DNA from: Eriocheir sinensis
Taxonomy: Eukaryota; Arthropoda; Malacostraca; Decapoda; Varunidae
Assembly (NCBI RefSeq): GCF_024679095.1
Contig: NC_066512.1
Span: 14,220,039-14,284,038, forward strand
Length of the DNA stretch: 64,000 nt
Reading direction: 5' to 3'
In this document: positions 18,751 to 37,693 of the stretch, in pieces
Layout of the letters: each line of letters begins with the position of its first letter
How positions within the stretch are numbered: position 1 is the first letter of the stretch
Notes under the pieces: model-generated
The model's input: only the letters and a program-made list of their open reading frames with translations
Databases searched by the model: none
Told to the model about the DNA's origin: nothing
Made by a program: the position numbers and the translations under genes

Positions 18751-19051
18751 TGGCTGAGTCGACAGAGTGACGGCGCCGCGTTCAGGAGGACGCGAGTTCA
18801 ATCCCTGCCCGGTGCCACCAAGCTGGGATTTTTCAGCCGCCGCCGAATGGCTTAAAAACTACCCACATGCTGTCCAGAAGACCGCCTATCAACCCGGACT
18901 CTAGATTCTAGGATTAAAGATGAGCTCCGTGAGGGCAGCATGAGCCAATGCAAGATGGCGCCACTATAAACACTCGCCTGCGCCAGAACGGGCTGGGCCG
19001 ACCATCAGGCCCCACCGGGAAGAAGCCTACCGGCGCAATAGGCCGCGACGT

Positions 19052-19053
<2 letters not shown>
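18749..19053 (+). mobile_element. tRNA-derived SINE, family 1, inside (AC)n
   Basis: Head GGTGGCTGAGTCGACAGAG (A box) and GCGAGTTCAATCC (B box), body with CCCGGACTCTAGATTCTAGG and GATGGCGCCACTATAAACAC, 3' end GGCCGCGACGTAA. Only the first ~7 bases of the 58.4 kb copy are missing. It lies between two (AC)n tracts. Confidence 0.92.

Positions 19054-19113
<60 letters not shown>
19054..19113. repeat. (AC)n microsatellite, right of SINE
   Basis: 30 AC units starting directly after the SINE 3' end. Confidence 0.98.
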
Positions 19114-21515
<2,402 letters not shown>

Positions 21516-22004
21516 CAGTCCCGCGCTGATCTGCCTTGGGTTAAGTAGTAGACTTCTTTGCTCCACTGCTGTGTGGTGCCAACTAGCTTTTTCCTCTGCT
21601 TTTGTGGTGTGCTTTGAGGTGTTTTGTGCTTCTGGGAACTTGCTGCTGTGCTGGAGGACTACACAATCAGGAGGATTACCACTACCTGCATACTCCAGAC
21701 TGCTAAGTGTTCTGATTTAGTATTTACCTAGTTAGATAGTGATCCACAGTTACTTCTAGGCCATGTGTGTTAAGCCTTCCCACACCTACACTATTTTCAA
21801 CACTTTCACGCGAACCCAGTGCTACACGGTTTTGTATTGGTTTTGTGTTTTCTTTTCCTTCTACTATTATAATATTTTACTGTTTTGTGATAATAGGAAC
21901 ATGTGAATCAGGCACGCCTAACTACGTTAATTTCTAAGTCTCGTGTGTTAGGTTCCATACATAAACACTAGATAATTCACCTTTCCACGCAAACATAGTG
22001 AACA
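21516..22004. other. no coding signal; possible LINE 5' UTR
   Basis: No credible frame. It lies directly upstream of CR1 endonuclease remains in the same orientation, so it may be the 5' UTR of that element. This is inference only. Confidence 0.35.
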
Positions 22005-22205
22005 AGATAGACATACTAAGGGGTGAAGCTTGTGTAGAAAATTTTGTCATAATAGCGTAATTGCGACATGGATAGACACTACCAATATAAATTTTTGGTC
22101 GGAATTTGAAATAACGGGTTATCAGATGTTTCACAAAGACAGAAGGGGAAGAAGGGGAGGTGGAGTTGCGCTATGTGTTAAAGACTCACTCTGTTCACTC
22201 AACTG
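22005..22205 (+). mobile_element. CR1 LINE endonuclease N-terminal remnant
   Basis: The plus strand reads NKIDILRGEACVENFVIIA, then after a frameshift TWIDTTNINFWSEFEITGYQ and MFHKDRRGRRGGGVALCVK. This is the start of an apurinic-type LINE endonuclease (the E-T-W catalytic segment and the R-R-G-G-G-V strand). It probably belongs to the same element as the RT at 22320-23601, with ~1 kb between the two domains deleted. Confidence 0.8.
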
Positions 22206-22246
22206 TTAACACATAGCGCAACTCCACCTCCCCTTCTTTCCCTTCT
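22141..22246. repeat. 41-bp inverted repeat with 24-nt loop
   Basis: 22141-22181 and 22206-22246 are reverse complements with one mismatch. The left arm is sense endonuclease sequence (AGGTGGAGTTGCGCTATGTG) and the right arm its antisense copy. Confidence 0.95.
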
Positions 22247-22319
22247 GACTTATCGCCAGTTTCTTCCAGGCACCTTCTCCCTCCTCCCTCTTTCTTCCTT
22301 CCGTCAGCCCCTCCGTTAC

Positions 22320-23755
22320 CGTTAAACTACAGACCAATCAGCCTGACCTCGGTGGCGGGAAAAATCCTCGAGAAGATCATCTGAGACAAACTCGTTAGGT
22401 TCCTTGAAGACAAAAATATCATTTCCGATGCTCAGCACGGTTTCAGGAACAAGCGCTCATGCTTAACCAGTTTATTGGACTTCTTCCAAGGTATCTATGA
22501 AAACTGGGATAATCATATCCCCAGTGATGTTATATATCTAGACTTTCAGAAAGCCTTTGACAAAGTGCCACACGAAAGACTCCTCAAGAAACTCAAGTCG
22601 GCGGGATTAGGCGGCAATATGACAGCGTGGATCAAGGACTGGCTCACTGGAAGAAAACAACGAGTTGTACTTAACGGACAGGCCTCCGAGTGGCTCCCGG
22701 TCACAAGTGGAGTGCCACAGGGGTCAGTGCTGGGACCCATACTTTTCATCATATATATCAACGACCTAGAACTAGGATTGAAATCCAATCTTTCAAAATT
22801 TGCCGACGACACAAAGGTGGGTGGGAAGGCCCTCACAACGGCAGACTGCGAAATTATCCAGAGAGACCTGGACCAGATCACTCGGTGGTCAGAAAAATGG
22901 CAGGGTCCTTCAACACTACCAAATGTAAGTAATGCATATCGGATCCAGAAACAGCAACCACACATACCATATGGGTGGCGAACCACTACATGTTGTGCAA
23001 GAGGAAAGAGACCTCGGGGTCACCATCAGCAGTGACTTGAAACAAACAAAACACTGCAAGTCCGCCTGTAAGAAAGCCAATACAATGCTTGGGTTCATAG
23101 CGAGGAACTTCGAATACGCCGGGAGTTATGTTATCCTTGTATAATTCGCTGGTAAGGCCCCACCTGGAATACGCCGTGCAATTCTGGTCTCCTAATTACA
23201 GGAAAGACATTGAATTACTTGAGAGAGTACAGCGCCGCACCACGAAGATGATACCGTCACTGAGGACGAAGCCCTATGAAGAGCGACTCGAGCGACTCAA
23301 CCTCTTCACGTTCGAAAAGAGACGCCTGCGGGGAGACATGATACAAGTCTTTAAGTACCTGAACAAGCTCAGCAACGTTGATCACTCCAAACTCTTCACA
23401 CTACAAACCAACCTGAGAACAAGAAACAACGGAAAAACAATTCAAGCAAAGCGATGCAATACCGACATCGGCAGGAGTTATTTCTCGAATAGAGTTGTTC
23501 GCCACTGGAACAGCCTTCCTGCAGAAGTGGTTAGAGCAAAGACCATCAACTCCTTCAAGAAGCGCATTGATCGCCACTTTGCTGCATCGGGAGTGAACTG
23601 AACGTTCCCAAGAGTAGATACACAAGTGCTTTAATCCTTCCCTGCAAGCCACTGCTATGGCAAACGGATTGATTAAATCACTGAACGCAGGCAGCCTAGT
23701 AATGAGCCAACAGGCTTTCTGCTGCCTGTTAGTCCATGTTTCCAAGTTTTCCCCA
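22320..23755 (+). mobile_element. CR1-type LINE, RT to 3' end (subfamily B)
   Basis: From LNYRPISLTSVAGKILEKII the plus strand runs through [20 protein letters not shown] (22535-22595), [20 protein letters not shown] (22705-22765) and the intact catalytic [10 protein letters not shown] (22797-22826). Frameshifts at about 22905-22935 and 23125 and an early stop (near 22381) break it. The last 157 codons (23128-23601) are open and contain VQFWSPNYRKDIELLERVQR and end RIDRHFAASGVN. The 3' UTR ends CTTTCTGCTGCCTGTTAGTC-CATGTTTCC at about 23750. Same subfamily as 51540-51870, 52411-54035 and 57835-58033. Confidence 0.92.
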
Positions 23756-25164
<1,409 letters not shown>

Positions 25165-25745
25165 TTTTTTTTTTTTACAGCTAAGGAGACAGTTCAAGGG
25201 CGTAAAGAAAAAAAAAAGTCCGCTACTTACTGCTCCTGAATAGAGGTCAATAGAGTGTCCAAAAAGAGAGGTGAATTTCGGGAGGAGAGGTGTCCTGATA
25301 CCCTCCTCTTGAAAGAGTTCAAATCTTAGGCAGGAGGAAATACAGATGAAGGAAGATTGTTCCAGAGTTTACCAGCGTGAGGGATGAACGAGTGAAGATG
25401 CTGGTTGACTCTTGCATAAGGGGTTTGGACAGAATAGGGATGAGCATGAGTAGAAAGTCGTGTGCAGCGGGGTCGCGGAAGGGGGGGAGGCATGCAGTTA
25501 GCAAGTTCAGAAGAGCAGTCAGCATGAAAATATCGATAGAAGATAGGAAGAGAGGCAACATGGCGGCGGAATTTAAGAGGTAGAAGACTATCAGTATGAG
25601 GAGGAGAGCTGATGAGACGAAGAGCCTTTGACTCCACTCTGTCAAGGAGAGCCGTGTGAATGGAGCCCCCACACATGAGAGGCATGCTCCATACGAGGGC
25701 AGACAATGCCCCTGTAAATGGATAGCAACTGTGTAACACAAGTTC
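25165..25745 (-). mobile_element. LINE 3' fragment, clade unassigned
   Basis: Minus strand. The poly-T at 25169-25181 is the A tail, followed by a 3' UTR. A frame from about 25690 to 25325 reads HTALLDRVESKALRLISSPP, LLPLKFRRHVASLPIFYRYF, HLHSFIPHAGKLWNNLPSSV. The pattern 'LD.VE.KALRLI ... R..ASL.IFYRY ... W N.LPSSV' is the C-terminal region of a Jockey-superfamily ORF2. A stop (25320) and a frameshift near 25690 break it. The 347-codon frame that continues upstream to 26369 is read-through into unrelated sequence. Confidence 0.75.
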
Positions 25746-27253
25746 ATATCCGCCGCCAACACAACGCACACAAAAGTACATTGCCATTGACGAGCCGAGA
25801 GAAAGGGGCGACACTGGACCCGACAAAGTGTTCTTGATTGCGATGCGATGGAAAAGTTTTGTCGGTGTAGGAAATAACACATTTCCCGGCCCTTCCTTTT
25901 TCTTTTCCTCCCTCCGCGCCGGGTCTCGGCGACACGCGCCTCGGCGGGGCTGGGCGTGATAGTGCTCGTGTGTCATGGACGGCGCCCTTTGTGCCGCGTG
26001 TGTTCCGGGAGACAGAGCGGAAAATGTCTCAAAACGGAGCCAATAAATCTTTGAGCGCAATAACTCGCTCTGTCTAAGAAGCTCAACGGTTGATGGGGGA
26101 CAGTCTTTCGTACTCATATTTATATTTCCTTTTCCCTTGCCATTCATTTTGTTCTTCCCTCCTTCCTTCGATGACCCTTCACATTCCTCCTCTCTCTTCC
26201 TCACTGTTTCCCTGACTCGGCTGGCTCGTAAATAGCTCGATTTAATTCTCTGAAACCCTAAACGGAACCAACGACCTCTAATAGAGAGGGAGGCAGGGAG
26301 GAAAGATGGGAGTGGCAGTCGGTATCTAGGGAAAGAGGGAGGAGAGGTTAGGGGAAGTGAGGAAAGCACCCAAAATCGCCCCCTCGTCCCATCGTCCGCT
26401 GCCTCCCCTCATCTCGTCGTTGCAGTTTTTCTTTCTGACGTTTATAAGAGCGAGTAAAGGTACGCCAGGTGGGACTACGAAGATTGCACCCTTTTTTCCT
26501 CCTAAATATACCTGGCGAGGCTCTTTCCATTATGCGTTGTCAGTGTGAGGCCATGCGACTTATGAATCCTCCTCCTCCGTTTCTCTCACTAACTCTCTCG
26601 TTCCCTCTCACTCTTCCTCTTTTCTCTCTCGTTTAATTCTTGATGGCGTATCCGACAACGGCGTCCTGAATGAAAGCCTAATTTTGCTCATCAGCCGAAA
26701 TATCTCGCATAATAGGCCAATAAAGCTGCTAAAAGGTCAGTGAAAGTAAAATGGTAGGGGCGGGGATGACGAGGGGATGGAAAGGGGAGAGAAGAAAGAT
26801 GGAAAGGGCAGGAGGAAAGAGAAAAAGGAGAGGAATTTTGTGACTTTTCTCTAGCTTGTGCGTATACGGTTTGGTTGTGATTTGCATTCGACTATTAACA
26901 GTGAGTATGTGTGTGGGGGATTAATGGCTCAAAACATAATCATTGTATACGATTGAGGGGGAGGGGGGGGGGAGTAACCAGTGCCAGAAGCAATCTAAGA
27001 ATAGTTTCCCTGCGGCTGTTCTGTTACTGATTTGTGTTTTCCGTTGTCGTCGTCGTTCTTTTCATTAGCTTCAACTTAGTCTTTGTTTATCATCGTTGTT
27101 GTGCTCGTAGCTATTTTTTCCTCCTCCTCCTGCTCCCCCTCCTCCTCCTCCCTTACCCCAGTCAGTGAGGTAAACGGAGAAATTCCTCAGCTCGTCGACT
27201 CCCTCCAGGAAGCCAAAGTTTGCTTCTCGGCCAGACCATGAAGAGGGTGAGGG
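25746..27253. other. no gene recognised
   Basis: Alternating GC-rich (25860-26000) and purine- or pyrimidine-rich pieces. A short inverted repeat CGCCAGGT (26463) / ACCTGGCG (26511) is present. 26760-26840 is G/A-rich. No credible exon. Confidence 0.5.
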
Positions 27254-29381
<2,128 letters not shown>

Positions 29382-29469
29382 TTCTTTATCCACTTATCCT
29401 GGTTATTTATAGTGTTTTTATAGTTACTGTTGAATATTCCTGTTATTATTACATATGTTTCGGATGGTG

Positions 29470-29525
29470 TTATTATTATTATTGTTATTAGTATTAGTAT
29501 TAGTGTTAGTATAACTATTACTATT

Positions 29526-29578
<53 letters not shown>

Positions 29579-29589
29579 TATTATTATTA

Positions 29590-29680
<91 letters not shown>

Positions 29681-29690
29681 CATTATTTAA
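29470..29690. repeat. (ATT)n / (ATA)n microsatellites
   Basis: TTATTA variants, (AAT)n at 29527-29577, then (ATT)n to 29690. The inverted AAT/ATT arrangement can fold back on itself. Confidence 0.95.
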
Positions 29691-30100
29691 TGTATTTCCC
29701 TTAAGGTGAGAAAATCTTTTTTTTTGTTTTTGTTTTTCGCGATTCATCAAGTTAAAGGCCTAGAAAAAAGTTATCCTGCTCATGAAAATTTGTTTATGAT
29801 TCACTTTTAAAGGCCCAACCGCACGTGACGACCTTTAACTTAATAAATTTGATAAAAGTGGTTTTATAACAATGTATTATTTAGTACATATAATTCACGG
29901 TTATGCATTGCTTGACACAAATTTATTCATCATTTATTTTTTAGTTCATATTGTTTCTTCCTTCCATTTCTCCTTATTTTCTTCTTATTTTTTCTTTCTT
30001 CTTCTTCTTCTTCTTTTCTTGTATTCTTGTTCTTTTCTTCTTGTTTTTGTTCCTCATGTTCTTGTTCTTGTTCTTCTTTTTCTTGCAATTTTTGTTGTTG

Positions 30101-30176
<76 letters not shown>

Positions 30177-30725
30177 CATCATCATCAACCTAATTAGCCG
30201 GCGTCATCGTCTCCCCGTCCCTCTCTTACTCGTCAGCCGTTTATTACTCCACACATGGCCACACACGTCAACAACACGTCAATATAACACACACAATTCA
30301 ACACTTTCTTCCGCTGCCACACTTTACCTTTCCACTCGTATATTAACTATAAACATCCACTCGATACACGCTTTGTATCGGCTTCCTCGTCCTCCTCCTC
30401 CTCCTCCTCTTCCTCCTCCTCCTTAACCCTCCCACTCATTTGCCGACTCCCTACCCTCCCTTGTGACCGCCTCCCATCCCTACCTGTATACGTTCCCTCT
30501 TCCCCTCCCCTTGTCCTCATATACTAAGTGAGCCATAAGTCTTATTAAGCTCGGCAAATTGGGTTGGACCGCATACAACACTTCACGTCCGACAACTCGC
30601 CCTCCGTAGAATTATGCTACATGGTGGTGGTGGTGGTGTGGGTAGTAGCGGTGATGATGGTGGTAGTGGTGGTGGTAAGGATTGTGATTGTGGCAACCAC
30701 CAGGACTCGTTCTCCTACTCCTCTT

Positions 30726-30727
<2 letters not shown>
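29691..30727. other. (TTC)n, (TTA)n, (TCC)n runs; no gene
   Basis: TTC/TTG-rich at 29995-30090, (TTA)n at 30098-30175, (TCA)n at 30176-30187, (TCC)n at 30389-30424, GGT-rich at 30620-30680. The rest is unrecognised. Confidence 0.75.

Positions 30728-30780
<53 letters not shown>
30728..30780. repeat. (CT)n microsatellite abutting CR1
   Basis: About 26 CT units that run in frame into the CR1 codons for L-T-S-V-V-G-K. Confidence 0.97.
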
Positions 30781-33156
<2,376 letters not shown>

Positions 33157-33216
<60 letters not shown>

Positions 33217-33240
33217 ACACACACATACACACACACACAA

Positions 33241-33284
<44 letters not shown>
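33157..33284. repeat. (AC)n microsatellite abutting CR1
   Basis: About 60 AC units with ATAC and AAAC interruptions, ending exactly at CR1 sequence. Confidence 0.97.
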
Positions 33285-33287
<3 letters not shown>

Positions 33288-34985
33288 GGTCAGCGCTCAT
33301 TAGGTCTCCTAAGTCTCTTTCACATCCAGACCTACTAAGAGGAGTGCCATTTAAAGAGTAATTGTGTGAGGGGTTATTCCTACCTACACTCAGAATGCTA
33401 CACTTCCCGTTATTGAATTCCATCTGCCACTTCCCTGCCCAATCATATAGTCTGTCAAGTTCATCCTGGAGAAAGCTAGCGTCCTGGTCTGATTGGATTA
33501 CTCTACCGATCTTGGTACCATCTGCGAACTTGCTGACATCACTACTAATTCCTGTCTAAATCATTGATGTAAATAATAAAAAAGCAGCGGACCCAGCACA
33601 GACCCCTGTGGGACTTCACTCGTAACACTGCCCTATTCTGATTTTTACCATTGATTTGCAATCTCTGCTTCCTACCACTAAGCCATGCCCTAATCCAGTT
33701 CAAAACTGTCCCATCTACGCCGTGAGCCTTTAGTTTTAGTAATAGCCGGTGATGAGGGACTTTGTCGAGCGCTTTGCTGAAATCTAGATACAATATGTCA
33801 TAGTTTTCATCTGTCAACCGCCTCGATTATTTTAGTGTAGAGGGACAACAGGTTCGCAAGGCAATACCTTATGCTTCTTTAAATGGTCCCGAATGCTCCT
33901 GGCTATAATTGACTCCAACATCTTGCCTACAACTGATGTCAAGGTAACTGGGCGATAATTTGAGGTGGCTGATTTGTCTCCCTTTTTTAAAATCTGCGTC
34001 AAATTAGCTACTTCCCATTGGTTAGGCACATATCCAGAATTTACCGACATCCTAAAGATATCGGTAAGTGGGCCACTGAGAACCTCCTTGCATTCTTTCA
34101 GAACCCATGGGAATATTCCGTCTGGGCCCGGCGATTTGTTTTTTCTTCAATCTACCAATCTCATTTTGGACTACCTGCCTAGTGATGATCACATCTCTCA
34201 ACTTGTCGTTATCTTCGCCCTCATATACCTGAACTCTCTCCGGAATGGTTGTTAGATTTTCCTGCGTAAAAACTGAGAGGAAATAGTCATTCAACATTTG
34301 ACTCATATTTTCTCCATTATCAACGAGCTCACCTGTGTTTGTTTTCAACGGTCCAATTCTCTCCCTTGTTTTCGTTCTGTACAATTTGAAGAAGCCCTTG
34401 GGATCGCTCTTGGCCTCGTTGGCTACCCTAATCTCAGAATTTCTTTTTGCTAGGCGGGTGTTCTTTACCGATCTGGCTAGTTCAACATACCTACCCCTGA
34501 GGTGGGTTTCCCCGTTCTTTATTTTCCTATAAATTCCTCTCTTCAAGCCAATCTCATGCTTGAGTCTGCGGATCATCCATTTAGGGTCGTTATATTCCTT
34601 TCTACGTGCTTGGTAAGGGATATGCTGTCTCTGACCCTCCTCTAACTAAATTATTGTAGGTCATTTCTACATGATTCTCCTGCACTTCAGGTTCCAGCCC
34701 TGGGATCCGGACCTCATCTAGCCCTAAGATTCCCCAATTTACCTCCTCAAGGTGTCTTCTAAACCCCTTGTAATCGGCTCTTCTAAAGTCTGGCACAAAC
34801 ACAGGGTTGAGTTCATGAGTCACCGCCCAGTCTAAGTTAAACCTATTTTCTTTGTGATCACTACCACCTAGTTCTCCTCCAACGTCTAGCTCACTGATCA
34901 TATTCTCGTTGATAGTTAGGACTAAGTCTAACATGCTGTTACCTCTGGTGGCCTCAGTTACTTTCTGCCTGAGGAAATTATCTTG
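33285..34985 (-). mobile_element. CR1-type LINE, RT and upstream region (subfamily C)
   Basis: Minus strand, sister to 14619-17522. It includes the pre-RT region (SDPKGFFKLYRTKTRERIGP near 34390) and RT motifs (LDFSKALDKVPHHRLLLKL near 33770; GNLAN-type GDKSATSNYRPVTLTSVVGK near 33960). The catalytic box is FADG (33513-33524), so the second catalytic Asp is lost. Frame breaks occur near 33545, 33825 and 34055. The whole C-terminal third and 3' UTR are missing because the copy ends at (AC)n. The 5' boundary at 34985 joins an RTE fragment directly. Confidence 0.9.
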
Positions 34986-35990
34986 TATTACCCTACCTTA
35001 CTTTACCGCTGTGCCATCTCCTCCAGGACGTGGGGAACCATAGACTTCCATCTTCTTCTGTCCCTCGTGGCTCTGATGAACTGTCCACCCGTCGTATTCC
35101 CCCGTGCCAGCTTTACCAATCCGTCCAGTATTTCACTCTCGGCTCCCTCCACCATTCCTGTCATTATCAGATTTTCCAGCCCCTCTCTCCTCATTACATA
35201 CCCCAACAATATCAGTTGTCTCAATCTCACCGCCTCCATCAACTCCCTCTCTCTCTCACCATCTCCAATACTTCTTCATTCGACCTTCTTGCCTTCCACG
35301 GGATCTTCATCCTCCTCCTTCACAGCCACATCTCCATCGCCTCCAGCCTATTCACCATCGTCTATGATATACTCCAACTGTCCACACCATATAACATTGT
35401 TGAGCACACATGAGTTTTTATTAAGCTTTTCCGTTTTTTTTTAAACTTTCTGTTTGTCAACAGGTTCCTCATACTGCAAAATGCGGTCTTTGCTATATCT
35501 ATTCTCCTTTTAATTTCTGTATCACACCTTACATCATCGGTCACAACACTTCCCAAGCAATTAAAGTTCTCTACCCTCTCCACCTTTCGACCTCCACATC
35601 GCAGCTCCATTCGTGGTATCGGTGCATCCCTTGACATTACCAACCATTTCGTTTACTGTACATCAATTGTCAAACCTTTGGATTCACTTTCTTCTTTTAC
35701 TCTGTTCAGCATGCATTGTAATTTTTCTTTATTGTTTTCTATTAGCACAGTGTCATCGGCATACCTTATGTTATTTACATTACGTCCTCCAATACTTATC
35801 CCAACACATTCTCTTATTCCGTATTATTATTTCTCCATATAATGAAATCGGATCCGGTGACATTACAAAACCCTGCCTGATACCTCTTCTGATGTATGCC
35901 GCTCTGTCTCTTCGCCATTTACTCTTACAGATGCCTTTTGTGCCCAGTATTACTTTCAGAAAATCCTCAGATTCTTGATCACATGCACAC
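34986..35990 (-). mobile_element. RTE/BovB-type LINE fragment
   Basis: Minus strand, from about 35975: GIRQGFVMSPD, then a broken YADDTVLIA-like box (near 35755), then MVMSRDAPIPRMELRCGGRK, FNCLGSVVTDDVRCDTEIKR and TMLYGVDSW. A further frame at 35242-35003 ends with RDRRRWKSMVPHVLEEMAQR and a stop. The order 'RQGC.LSP.LF.LY', 'YADDT', 'LGS..T.D..C..EIKRRI', 'LYG.ESW' and a C-terminal R-W-R-S-M is characteristic of the RTE-BovB clade. Frameshifts divide it into at least three parts. Confidence 0.85.
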
Positions 35991-36257
35991 ATACACACGG
36001 AAGTAATGTCAGTGATCATCAAACAAATTTCATAACGAGACTTATATAGTGAGAGGAGGGGGAGGAGGGGGAGAAGGTCAGTAGGGGTAGAGGAATGGCA
36101 GAGCAAACAGAGAAATGAGGAAAAGAATGAATAAAGGATGGGAAGAGCGTGGCGGGCTGCTGAGGGAAGGATAGTAAGGGGAATGGCATAGAGGGGAGGG
36201 AGACAAAAGTGAAGGTACGAGTAAGCTCGTTACTGAGTCAAACATATGTATGGGGCT

Positions 36258-36305
<48 letters not shown>

Positions 36306-36325
36306 ATGGTTCTAAACTCTAGAGG
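35991..36325. repeat. spacer with (AC)n
   Basis: G/A-rich 36045-36215, then (AC)n at 36260-36303 (22 units). Confidence 0.9.
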
Positions 36326-36860
36326 ATAAAGCAAAACAACGCAATTCAGAACGTTATAACTTAATTCACCTTAAAAGAAGTTAAATAACATAAATCGTAC
36401 TACAATCCCAAGCCAGCAAAAGACGGAGCACCGTGTAAAACAAATGAACACAACAGAGCATGCCACAACACAAAATTGTCGGTCGCAGTGCAACACATAA
36501 TAACGCTTTCCATGCAGCAAAATCACACTAGAATACAACATTAATAAAGCACAAAAGAAACACACCAAAGCACAGTGGAAAATTCCACAAAACAAATCTA
36601 TCAACACAGAAACAATCCAGAAGAAACAAAAACGCATCAGAACACAACACGAACATGCCGGAACACAGAAAAAACACATCACAGCACTCAACTACATGCT
36701 TCAACTCAAAAGAACGGTAAGCAACACAAAAAAATACAACCAAAACAAATTAAAACAATTACAGGCTCATCAGAACAAAGGACACAAGTCACCACCAGGC
36801 ACAACACAGAGGAACACAACCCAGCGGAACGCAACATACCAACAACACACTGGCTTGTTG
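36326..36860. repeat. A/C-rich cryptic repeat (AACACAACA-like)
   Basis: The plus strand is A and C dominated over ~530 bp. Loose phrases (AACACAAC, GAACACAAC, AAACACAC, GCAACACA) recur about every 10 bp. No pure unit can be defined. The cysteine-rich minus frames are a by-product of TGT/TGC. Confidence 0.55.
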
Positions 36861-37239
36861 CTGCTGCTGTCACAATCCCCTAACGAAGAGGAGCTGTATT
36901 TCTGGTGTTCCCACGAGTTACTGAACGACAGGCAGCCTCACCACTCAGGAGGAGGTGGAGGAGGAGGAGGAGGAGGCAAAACATGATAGCAGCTCGATAA
37001 TGGACGTCTACATTTTGTTTCTGCCACTTTTTCTGACGCATGGAAACTGGTGCTGTCATTAGTTCGGCAAATTGCGGTTGTTTGGCGGTGTTGCATCTGT
37101 CTGTCTGCCTGTGTTGTCTGTTTATTGCCTCGTAGCCCTGAATCACCGCGACAGTCACTCAATCCACAATAGTAGTACGTCCGTATGTCTGTGTGTCTGT
37201 GCCTTGGCTCTCCCCGGTCCGTTTGTCCCTATCATTTGT
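36861..37239. other. spacer with (GGA)n
   Basis: AGGAGGTGGAGGAGGAGGAG at 36949-36975; TGTCTGTC-rich at 37098-37125. No gene seen. Confidence 0.6.
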
Positions 37240-37505
37240 TAACACTGTTACACACATCATCACCACCACCACCACCACCACAAATTGCAACACACATATC
37301 ACCACCACCACCACAAATTGCACCACACTTGTCAATAGCAATACACACATCACCACCACCACGATCACCATCACCACTGTCACCACACTCGTCAGCGCTA
37401 TTACACACATCACCACCTCCACCACAACTGTCACCACTTTTGTCATCACCATTACATACGTCACACCCACCACCACTGTCACCACACGCCCGGCTTGTCA
37501 CACCA
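37240..37505. repeat. (CAC)n-rich minisatellite, ~60-70 bp higher-order unit
   Basis: Units of the type CACACATCACCACC...CTGTCACCACAC..GTCA repeat about five times with variants, starting near 37245, 37288, 37345, 37402 and 37455. Confidence 0.75.
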
Positions 37506-37598
37506 TCACATGTCCTCGCCTTGTTACGGGTCGTGTTACCATCACCCGAACATGTCATTTTCGTTTTTTATCGTTTCATCACCATCTCTACCTAGCCA

Positions 37599-37599
<1 letters not shown>

Positions 37600-37690
<91 letters not shown>
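37600..37690. repeat. compound (TC)n(AC)n(GC)n microsatellite
   Basis: TC to 37622, a T run, AC at 37632-37674, GC at 37675-37690. It ends 3 bp before LINE sequence and runs in frame into it. Confidence 0.97.
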
Positions 37691-37692
<2 letters not shown>

Positions 37693-37693
37693 A

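Noticed and set aside
25746..26369. 347-codon minus frame as a host protein
   Set aside because: Only its C-terminal ~130 codons are LINE ORF2; the rest is read-through with no domain and low-complexity Lys/Glu.
36371..36743. Cysteine-rich minus frames as a secreted peptide
   Set aside because: Caused by TGT/TGC codons in the A/C-rich repeat; no signal peptide or conserved spacing.
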